Below are positions 8,947 through 14,702 of a stretch of 64,000 nt of DNA, one piece after another. Within the stretch, counting starts at the first letter, position 1. Each line of letters begins with the position of its first letter. The position numbers were made by a program, and so were the translations under genes. The notes under the pieces are model-generated. The model saw only the letters and a program-made list of their open reading frames with translations. It made no database searches and was not told the DNA's origin. The DNA comes from SG8-41 sp963699525 (GTDB lineage: Bacteria; Pseudomonadota; Gammaproteobacteria; Burkholderiales; SG8-41), in assembly GCA_963699525.1 (NCBI GenBank), contig CAVOUI010000013.1:186001-250000 (forward strand). The letters run 5' to 3'.

Positions 8947-10173
8947 ATGCCTTTAATCGTCCAGAAATACGGCGGCACCTCGGTGGGCTCGCCCGAGCGC
9001 ATCAAGAACGTCGCGCGCCGGGTCGCCCGCTGGAAGGCGAAGGGGCACGGGCTCGTGGTGGTCGTCTCCGCGATGGCGGGCGAGACCAACCGCCTGATCG
9101 CGCTCGCGCGGGAAGTCCAGGCGCATCCCGAGCCACGCGAGCTCGACGTCATGGTATCGACCGGCGAGCAGGTGACGATCGCGCTGCTCGCCATGGCGCT
9201 GATGGAGCTGGGGCTGAAGGCCCGCAGCTATACCGGGGCGCAGGTGCGGATCCTGACCGACAGCGCCCACACCAAGGCGCGCATCGTGAGCATCGACGAG
9301 GACCGCATCCGCAGGGATCTCGCGGACGGCTGTGTCGTGGTGGTGGCCGGATTCCAGGGCGTGAACGAGAAAGGGGACATCACGACGCTCGGGCGCGGGG
9401 GCTCGGACACCACGGGCGTTGCGCTCGCGGCGGCGCTCAAGGCCGACGAGTGCCAGGTCTACACCGACGTGGACGGGGTCTATACCACCGATCCCCGCAT
9501 CGTGCCGGAGGCGCGGCGGCTGAACACCGTCACCTTCGAGGAGATGCTCGAGATGGCGAGCTTGGGCTCCAAGGTGCTGCAGATCCGCTCGGTCGAGCTC
9601 GCGGGCAAGTACCGGGTCCCGCTGCGGGTGCTCTCCAGCTTCGAGGAGGAGAGCGAGGGCACGCTGATCACTTTCGAGGAAGACCAGGACATGGAACAGG
9701 CAACCATTTCAGGCATCGCGTTCACCCGCGAGGAGGCGAAGATCACGATCCTCGGCGTTCCCGACCGCCCCGGCATCGCCTACCAGATCCTGGGGCCGAT
9801 CGGGGACGCCAACATCGACGTGGACATGATCGTGCAGAACGTGAGCCACGACGGGCTGACCGACTTCTCGTTCACGGTGAACCGCGGCGACTACCAGAAG
9901 ACGCTGAAGCTCCTCGAGCCGGTGGTGAAGCACATCAAGGCGCGCGGCGTCGAGGGCGGCGACAAGATCGCCAAGGTGTCGGTGGTGGGCATGGGCATGC
10001 GCTCGCACGCGGGCATCGCCAGTTCCGCCTTCCGCACGCTGGCGGAGGAGGGGATCAACATCGAGATGATCTCGACTTCCGAGATCAAGATCTCGATCGT
10101 GATCAACGAGAAGTACATGGAGCTCGCCGTGCGCGCGCTCCACAAGGCCTTCGGCCTCGATCAGCCGGCGTAG
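8947..10173 (+). CDS. lysC: aspartate kinase (LysC)
   Basis: It phosphorylates aspartate, the first step to lysine, threonine and methionine. 408 aa, the length of the betaproteobacterial/Pseudomonas type. The kinase domain (residues 1-235) shows VQKYGGTSVGS, the catalytic VVVSAMAGETNRL, FQGVNEKGDITTLGRGGSDT and VYTDVDGVYTTDPRI. Two ACT domains follow (about 265-335 and 345-405), with GVPDRPGIAYQILGPI and VVGMGMRSHAGIASSAFRTL; these usually bind lysine and threonine as feedback inhibitors. ATG 8947 begins MPLIVQKYGG; an upstream in-frame ATG at 8905 would add unconserved residues. TAAAAT at 8889-8894 could be a -10 element, but no good -35 is visible. Confidence 0.93.
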   Translation: MPLIVQKYGGTSVGSPERIKNVARRVARWKAKGHGLVVVVSAMAGETNRLIALAREVQAHPEPRELDVMVSTGEQVTIALLAMALMELGLKARSYTGAQVRILTDSAHTKARIVSIDEDRIRRDLADGCVVVVAGFQGVNEKGDITTLGRGGSDTTGVALAAALKADECQVYTDVDGVYTTDPRIVPEARRLNTVTFEEMLEMASLGSKVLQIRSVELAGKYRVPLRVLSSFEEESEGTLITFEEDQDMEQATISGIAFTREEAKITILGVPDRPGIAYQILGPIGDANIDVDMIVQNVSHDGLTDFSFTVNRGDYQKTLKLLEPVVKHIKARGVEGGDKIAKVSVVGMGMRSHAGIASSAFRTLAEEGINIEMISTSEIKISIVINEKYMELAVRALHKAFGLDQPA

Positions 10174-10177
10174 AATA

Positions 10178-10200
10178 CGGAGATGGCCGAGTGGTAGAAG
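10178..10200 (+). repeat. partial duplicate of a tRNA-Ser 5' end
   Basis: CGGAGATGGCCGAGTGGTAGAAG repeats, with an AG lost and a T-to-A type change, the first 23 bases of the tRNA-Ser gene that begins 28 bases later. It has no anticodon arm or 3' half, so it is a duplication scar, not a tRNA gene. Confidence 0.6.
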
Positions 10201-10205
10201 TAAAC

Positions 10206-10298
10206 GGAGAGATGGCCGAGTGGTCGAAGGCGCTCCCCTGCTAAGGGAGTATAGGCTCAAAAGGCTTATCGAGGGTTCGAATCCCTCTCTCTCCGCCA
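10206..10298 (+). tRNA. tRNA-Ser (anticodon GCT)
   Basis: Acceptor GGAGAGA pairs with TCTCTCC, followed by G-CCA. The anticodon arm CTCCC-CTGCTAA-GGGAG gives GCT. A long variable arm (TATAGGCTCAAAAGGCTTATC) marks it as class II serine, and the T-arm is GAGGG-TTCGAAT-CCCTC. CCA is encoded. Length is 93 nt. Confidence 0.95.
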
Positions 10299-10301
10299 AA
10301 T

Positions 10302-10369
10302 AAGGTGTCAGGAACCTTTTGACGCGACCAAAGCGTACTTTGCCAACACGAAAAGGTTCCTGACACCTT
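10302..10369. repeat. perfect 19-bp inverted repeat (REP/RAYT-type hairpin)
   Basis: AAGGTGTCAGGAACCTTTT at 10302-10320 and its exact reverse complement at 10351-10369 are separated by 30 bases. The arm sequence (AAGGTGTCAGGAACC) is of a type I associate with REP elements mobilised by RAYT/Y1-family transposases; no such transposase is in the window. The right arm ends one base before the pqqD-like start codon at 10371, so the only purine-rich stretch before that start lies inside the stem. Confidence 0.8.
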
Positions 10370-10370
10370 T

Positions 10371-10622
10371 ATGAAGCTCGCAAAGTTCGTCAAGTTCCGC
10401 GAGGAGAAATTCGGAGGCGTGCTGTTCGAGACGCGTTCCGAGAAGGTCTATACGCTCAATCCCACTGCGACCGCGGTGGTGCGCGAGATCCTGGCGGGAG
10501 CCGAGGAGGGAAGCATTCCCGGGCGACTGAAGGAGCGCTTCCGCGACGAGGGCGGCACGATCGAACGCGAGGCCGTTGCTTTTATCGCGGAGCTGCGCCA
10601 AAAAGGCCTCGTGGAGGACTGA
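10371..10622 (+). CDS. PqqD-like peptide-binding (RRE) protein
   Basis: An 83-aa PqqD-family protein. Such proteins form a small winged-helix that binds the leader of a ribosomally made peptide and hands it to a radical SAM enzyme. Typical PqqD features are the early strands KFREEKFGGVLFETRSEKVYTL, the NPTATAVVREI helix, and the C-terminal helix IEREAVAFIAELRQKGLVED. The stop is five bases before the GTG of the first radical SAM gene, and GTGGAGG at the end of this gene supplies that gene's ribosome site, suggesting translational coupling. It is the first gene of a six-gene plus-strand run (10371-14656). No standard ribosome site is visible before ATG 10371, which abuts a strong hairpin. Confidence 0.85.
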   Translation: MKLAKFVKFREEKFGGVLFETRSEKVYTLNPTATAVVREILAGAEEGSIPGRLKERFRDEGGTIEREAVAFIAELRQKGLVED

Positions 10623-10626
10623 TCCG

Positions 10627-11628
10627 GTGGAGACTTCGCCGAGCGGTCACCGGGCCGGCTCCGAGGCCCCCGCCACCACGCCAGCCGCCACCCGTTCGGG
10701 CGACCTCCGCGCGCCGCTCTACATCGCCTGGCAGGTTACCAACGAGTGCAACCTCGCCTGCCTGCACTGCATCGAGGAAAGCGGCCCCGGCAAGGCGTTT
10801 CACGACGAGCTCTACGACGAGCAGGTGTTCGCGTTCCTCGAGCAGGCGGTGGACCTCGAGGTTCCCTACCTGTCGTTCTCGGGCGGGGAGCCGATGGTGC
10901 ATCCCCGCTTCTTCGACATGGTGGCCTACGTCTGCGGCCGCAACGGCCAGTTGAAGATCGAGACCAACGGCCATTATCTCGATCCCGAGAACTGCGCGCG
11001 CCTGAAGCAGCTCGGCGTGAAGGCCGTGCAGGTGAGCCTCGACGGGGCCTCGCGCGAGACCTTCAACCGCATGCGGGTGCGCGGGGATTACGACCGGGCG
11101 CTCGAGGGCGTGCGGAACCTGCGCGCCGCGGGCGTGCCGATCGAGATCAATTATTCGCCCACGTGCTTCAACGCGCACGAGATCGGGGCGGCGGTGGATC
11201 TCGCGTCGGAGCTCGGCGCCTACAGCTTCTACACCGGGCGCACGATGTACACCGGCAACGCCGTCAAGACCTGGCACAAGCTCGCGCCCTCCGAGGCGCA
11301 GTACGACGAGTATTTCAAGGTGCTCCACGCCAAGACCGAGGAATACCGCGGGCGCATGCGGGTCCATTTCCACGAGATGGGACTGCTCGAGGAGCTGCGC
11401 TACCGGCTGCATCACCCGGCGGCGCTCCTGATCGTGCTCCCCAACGGCCTCGTCAAGCTCATCAACGCGCTGCCGTTCGTGTGCGGTGACCTGCGGAAGC
11501 AGTCGCTCGGCGAGATCTGGGCGCATTTCCAGGAGGCGTGGCAGGATCCGCGCGTCGCGAAATTCGTGGACGACCTCGCCTCGGACCCGGGCAAGACGGC
11601 TTCGCTGCACCAATGGGTCTATCTCTGA
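10627..11628 (+). CDS. radical SAM protein 1, degenerate SPASM end
   Basis: 333 aa from GTG 10627, placed ten bases after GGAGG. Residues 28-48 (LRAPLYIAWQVTNECNLACL and on) hold the cluster motif CxxxCxxC at C41, C45 and C48. Next come the glycine motif SFSGGEPMVHPRF and VSLDGASRETFNRMR, as in PqqE/SPASM-class enzymes. The C-terminus keeps SPASM landmarks (VLPNGLVKLIN, then DLRKQSLGEIW) but only one Cys (FVCGDL) where auxiliary clusters need several. It probably generates a 5'-deoxyadenosyl radical to modify a peptide or a product of it. It is paralogous to the radical SAM genes at 12556 and 13709 and overlaps the prenyltransferase gene by 16 bases. Confidence 0.88.
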   Translation: METSPSGHRAGSEAPATTPAATRSGDLRAPLYIAWQVTNECNLACLHCIEESGPGKAFHDELYDEQVFAFLEQAVDLEVPYLSFSGGEPMVHPRFFDMVAYVCGRNGQLKIETNGHYLDPENCARLKQLGVKAVQVSLDGASRETFNRMRVRGDYDRALEGVRNLRAAGVPIEINYSPTCFNAHEIGAAVDLASELGAYSFYTGRTMYTGNAVKTWHKLAPSEAQYDEYFKVLHAKTEEYRGRMRVHFHEMGLLEELRYRLHHPAALLIVLPNGLVKLINALPFVCGDLRKQSLGEIWAHFQEAWQDPRVAKFVDDLASDPGKTASLHQWVYL

Positions 11629-12551
11629 CCGCACGCTCGAACTTGCGGGGCGGTGCCGGACAGTCACCCTGGCGCCGGCTGCTCCGGGTCGCGAGCCTCG
11701 TTCGCTACCGCTTCTTCCTTTATGCCGGGCTGCTGCCGTACCTGCTCGGCGCGGCCTGGGCCTACGCGATCGCCGGCGCGTTCGATGCACCCCTCTTCTG
11801 GAGCGGGCTCGGGGGCGTGGTGCTCGCGGTGATCGGCGTCGAGGCGTTCAACGAGTATTTCGATTCGCGGATGGGCACCGACCGCGTGTTCAATCCGGAC
11901 GACTTGCCGCCGATGTCCGATTGGGTGCTGTGGCTCGGCATCGCCGCATTTGCGGGGGCGCTGGCGGTCGGCGTCCATCTCACCTATCGCGGCGGCTGGC
12001 CGATTCTTGCATTCGCGGTGCTCGGCGGACTCGCGGCCATCTTTTATGTCGCGCCGCCCATCCGCTGGGCCTATCGCGGGCTCGGCGAGACGGTGATTGC
12101 GCTCTCGTACGGGCCGTGGATGGTGCTGGGCAGCCTGTATCTGCATACGCGGGAGCTGTCCTGGGGCGCGCTGTGGGCGTCCCTCGTGCCGGGGTTCCTG
12201 ATCATGGCGCTCGCAGTGGTCAACGCGATTCCCGATTTCCACCAGGACCGGCTGGTCGGCAAGCGCAATCTGGTCGTGCGGCTCGGACGCCGCCGTGCCG
12301 TGTGGCTCTATGCCGCGCTCGCGGCGGCGGGGCTCCTGGCCGCGGTGGCCGGTGTCGCGGCGGGTGTGTTCCCCCTCGGCTGCCTGGCAGCGCTCGCGGC
12401 GGTGCCGCTCCTCGTGGCAAGCGCACGCTGCGCGATCGACACCTTCGAGACCCCCCAGCGGTTCGTTCCGGCCATCCGCAGCATCGTCGCCTGCTACCTC
12501 GTCGCGGTGACCCTGTTCACCGCCGGCGTCCTGGTTCATGCCTGGATCTAG
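11613..12551 (+). CDS. UbiA/MenA-type membrane prenyltransferase
   Basis: 312 aa, starting at ATG 11613 inside the end of the preceding gene. About eight or nine membrane helices. The two Asp-rich motifs that bind prenyl diphosphate through Mg are present: NEYFDSRMGTD (residues about 87-97) and NAIPDFHQDRLVGKRNL (about 204-220). FYVAPPIRWAYRGLGE and the GKRNLVVRLG ending of motif 2 are closest to MenA-type enzymes, which attach a polyprenyl chain to dihydroxynaphthoate. No men genes lie nearby. Tight coupling with radical SAM genes on both sides suggests that it prenylates the product of this pathway or anchors it in the membrane. That role is inference. Confidence 0.85.
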   Translation: MGLSLTARSNLRGGAGQSPWRRLLRVASLVRYRFFLYAGLLPYLLGAAWAYAIAGAFDAPLFWSGLGGVVLAVIGVEAFNEYFDSRMGTDRVFNPDDLPPMSDWVLWLGIAAFAGALAVGVHLTYRGGWPILAFAVLGGLAAIFYVAPPIRWAYRGLGETVIALSYGPWMVLGSLYLHTRELSWGALWASLVPGFLIMALAVVNAIPDFHQDRLVGKRNLVVRLGRRRAVWLYAALAAAGLLAAVAGVAAGVFPLGCLAALAAVPLLVASARCAIDTFETPQRFVPAIRSIVACYLVAVTLFTAGVLVHAWI

Positions 12552-12555
12552 GCGA

Positions 12556-13515
12556 ATGGCCTACCGCATTGACAGCCTGAAGGCGCCGCTCCTCGTCTCG
12601 TGGCAGTTGACGCGCGATTGCGACCTCTGCTGCCTGCATTGCTGTACCGATTCGGCGCCGGGGAAGCGGCTGCCGGACGAGCTCGACGCGGACGAGGCGA
12701 TGCGGCTCGTGGCCGAGATCGTCCGCAACGAAGTGCCCTACGTCATGCTGTGCGGCGGAGAACCGCTGGTGGTTCCCCACTTCCTTCAGATCGCGGAGGC
12801 GCTGGGCGAGGCCGGGGTGCAGCTCAAGATCGAGACGAACGGCCAGCGGCTCGACGCCGCGGTTGCCCGCCGGCTCGCGAGGCTGCCGGTGCGCTCGATC
12901 CAGGTGAGCCTCGACGGCGACAGCCAGGAGGTCTACGAGCGCCAGCGCCCCGGCGGATCGCTGGCCAAGGCGCACGCGGCGTGCCGCGCCATACGGGAGG
13001 CGGGTCTGCCGCTCGAGATCACCTTTGCCCCGACACGCCTCAACCTTCACGAAGCCCCAGCGGTGATCCGGCGGGCCCGGGCGCTCGGCGCGTTCCGCTT
13101 CAACACCGGCCAGCTGATGCGAATCGGCACCGCCGCCCGCCTGTGGGACCGGCTCGAGCCGTCCGCGGCGCAGTACGAGGAATTCCGGGCGCTCCTTGCG
13201 CGGGAGGCCGGCATTGTTGGACAGGAAATGGAATTCTGCTATTCTCCCTTCACGCTGGAAGAGGCGCTGCGCGAGAGCCTGGAAGAGCCGCCGGCGACGC
13301 TGCTGATCCTGCCGAACGGCTGGGTGAAGGTGGCGGCGGCGCTACCGCAGATCTGCGCGGACCTCCGCAGCGTGACGCTGGACCAGGCCTGGCGGGCTTA
13401 TGGCGGCGCCTGGAGGGACGATACGATCATTGCCGCGCTCCACCGGGCGGTGGAGAACGGCAGGCACCACGCGAGGGCGAACGACTGGCAGCGCGTGGCG
13501 GTTTCGGAAGCTTGA
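12556..13515 (+). CDS. radical SAM protein 2, degenerate SPASM end
   Basis: 319 aa from ATG 12556, four bases after the prenyltransferase stop; ATG 12538 in the same frame is an alternative. The cluster motif is CxxxCxxC at C22, C26 and C29 within RDCDLCCLHCCTDSAPGK. MLCGGEPLVVPHF replaces the usual GGEP glycine motif, and VSLDGDSQEVYERQR follows. The C-terminus has ILPNGWVKV and DLRSVTLDQAW with one remaining Cys (ICADL). It shares the whole architecture with the radical SAM genes at 10627 and 13709, so the three arose by duplication. It lies 15 bases before the 51-aa peptide gene, which may be its substrate. Confidence 0.87.
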   Translation: MAYRIDSLKAPLLVSWQLTRDCDLCCLHCCTDSAPGKRLPDELDADEAMRLVAEIVRNEVPYVMLCGGEPLVVPHFLQIAEALGEAGVQLKIETNGQRLDAAVARRLARLPVRSIQVSLDGDSQEVYERQRPGGSLAKAHAACRAIREAGLPLEITFAPTRLNLHEAPAVIRRARALGAFRFNTGQLMRIGTAARLWDRLEPSAAQYEEFRALLAREAGIVGQEMEFCYSPFTLEEALRESLEEPPATLLILPNGWVKVAAALPQICADLRSVTLDQAWRAYGGAWRDDTIIAALHRAVENGRHHARANDWQRVAVSEA

Positions 13516-13530
13516 ACCACGGGAGGCAAC

Positions 13531-13686
13531 ATGGGCGACGTGAAAGTGCACTGGCAGGACGAGCAGCAGGAACGCGAGGCGCAGGCCGAGATCATCAGGC
13601 CGGGCGAGCGTCTGACCTGGGAGACGCCGAAGATGGAAGACGTCTCGGACCAGGTCATGGCCCAGCCGTACATCCGCTTCACCTGA
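13531..13686 (+). CDS. 51-aa peptide, candidate modified-peptide precursor
   Basis: A small gene with an excellent ribosome site: GGGAGG at 13521-13526, five bases before ATG 13531. It encodes 51 residues with no Cys and no signal peptide. The first half is charged and likely helical (WQDEQQEREAQAEI), the middle is IIRPGERLTWETP, and the end is KMEDVSDQVMAQPYIRFT. Size, position between two radical SAM genes, and a PqqD-like protein in the same operon are what is expected of a RiPP precursor with an N-terminal leader and a C-terminal core. Candidate modification sites are W8, W30, the Tyr in QPYIRFT and the nearby Arg/Phe. I do not recognise it as PqqA, MftA or any named precursor. It could instead be a small accessory protein. 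Confidence 0.7.
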   Translation: MGDVKVHWQDEQQEREAQAEIIRPGERLTWETPKMEDVSDQVMAQPYIRFT

Positions 13687-13708
13687 GATACCCCGCCACA
13701 ATTTCCCG

Positions 13709-14656
13709 ATGCCGGGGCGCGCGGTAGAGGAATACCGCGCGCCCCTTTTTCTTGCCTGGCAGCTGACGAACCGCTGCGGGGCGCGCTGCCTCGCCTGCTG
13801 CGAGGAATCCGGACCGGACAAGGCCTGGCGCGACGAGTTGGGGCGCACGGAGGCGCTGGATCTCGGCCGGCGCATCGTCGCTTTTGGCGTCCCCTATGTC
13901 GCGTTCGGCGGCGGCGAGCCGCTCGGCGCGGCTCATTGCTGGGACCTGTTCGAGCTGCTGTCGGCCGGCGGTGTTGCCCTGAAGATCGAGACCGACGGCA
14001 GCCGCATCGACGATGCCGCGGCCGACCGCCTGGCCCGCCTCGGCGTCCAGTGCGTGCAGGTTTCGGTGGACGGGGCGGCGGCTGCGACGCACGAGCGGGT
14101 GCGCCCGGGATCAAGCTTCGAATCGGCAACGGCCGCGATTCGCCGCCTGGCTGCCCGCGGGCTTGCCCCGCAGATGGTGTTCGTTCCCACCCGGTGGAAT
14201 CTCCAGGAAATCGTCGAAACTTACGACCTGGCGGTCGAGCTCGGCTGCAGCGCCTTCGTCACCGGCCCGCTCATGCGACTCGGGCGCGCGGCGGCCAACT
14301 GGGACCAGCTGGCCTGCGCGGAGGAGGACTGGCAGGCGGCGGTTCGCGCGTTGCGCGAGCACGCGGCGTCCCGCGGAGCGGCGACGGCGCTTTCCATCTA
14401 CCCCTGGGACATCCTCACTGAGATGGAGCGGCGGCTCGCGAGCCCGCAGGCGATGCTGCTGGTCGTGCCGAATGGCAAGGTCAAGCTCCTGAACGCGTTA
14501 CCCTTCGCGCCGGCCGATCTGCGGCGCGACTCGCTGGAGGAAGCCTGGCGCGCCTATCGTGACGCCTGGCGCGCGGGCGAGGTCCGGGAATTCATCGCCG
14601 CGTGCCGGGAGAACCCCGATCTGCTCCGGCACGCCAACGAAACTTGGCCCCTCTAA
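13709..14656 (+). CDS. radical SAM protein 3, cysteine-free C-terminal domain
   Basis: 315 aa from ATG 13709, 22 bases after the peptide gene. The cluster motif is CxxxCxxC at C23, C27 and C30 (NRCGARCLACCEESGPDK). GGGEPLGAAH and VSVDGAAAATHERVR follow. The C-terminal part keeps VVPNGKVKLLNALPF and DLRRDSLEEAW but has no Cys at the SPASM positions, so it lacks auxiliary clusters altogether. It is the last gene of the run and ends at a palindromic repeat facing nrfA. Three related but diverged enzymes suggest three successive steps or substrates rather than redundancy. The reaction cannot be read from sequence. Confidence 0.86.
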   Translation: MPGRAVEEYRAPLFLAWQLTNRCGARCLACCEESGPDKAWRDELGRTEALDLGRRIVAFGVPYVAFGGGEPLGAAHCWDLFELLSAGGVALKIETDGSRIDDAAADRLARLGVQCVQVSVDGAAAATHERVRPGSSFESATAAIRRLAARGLAPQMVFVPTRWNLQEIVETYDLAVELGCSAFVTGPLMRLGRAAANWDQLACAEEDWQAAVRALREHAASRGAATALSIYPWDILTEMERRLASPQAMLLVVPNGKVKLLNALPFAPADLRRDSLEEAWRAYRDAWRAGEVREFIAACRENPDLLRHANETWPL

Positions 14657-14657
14657 T

Positions 14658-14696
14658 CTCCCCTCTCCGCTCGGGAGAGGGGTAGGGGTGAGGGAT
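14658..14696. repeat. palindromic CCCCTCTCC-GGAGAGGGG intergenic repeat
   Basis: CCCCTCTCC-GCTC-GGGAGAGGGG at about 14660-14682 forms a strong stem, followed by TAGGGGTGAGGG. This sequence type recurs between genes of many proteobacteria. It occupies the convergent gap between the radical SAM operon and nrfA and could stop transcription from both sides. Confidence 0.6.
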
Positions 14697-14702
14697 GCGC
14701 GG

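Noticed and set aside
10178..10200. An additional tRNA gene upstream of tRNA-Ser(GCT).
   Set aside because: Only the 5' quarter is present, without anticodon or T-arm.
10302..10369. An insertion sequence or RAYT transposase at the REP-type inverted repeat.
   Set aside because: No transposase frame, target duplication or second repeat is visible in the window.
11613..12551. The prenyltransferase as an ordinary menaquinone gene (menA).
   Set aside because: It resembles MenA, but no other men genes are near and it overlaps a radical SAM gene on one side and abuts another. I kept a neutral call.
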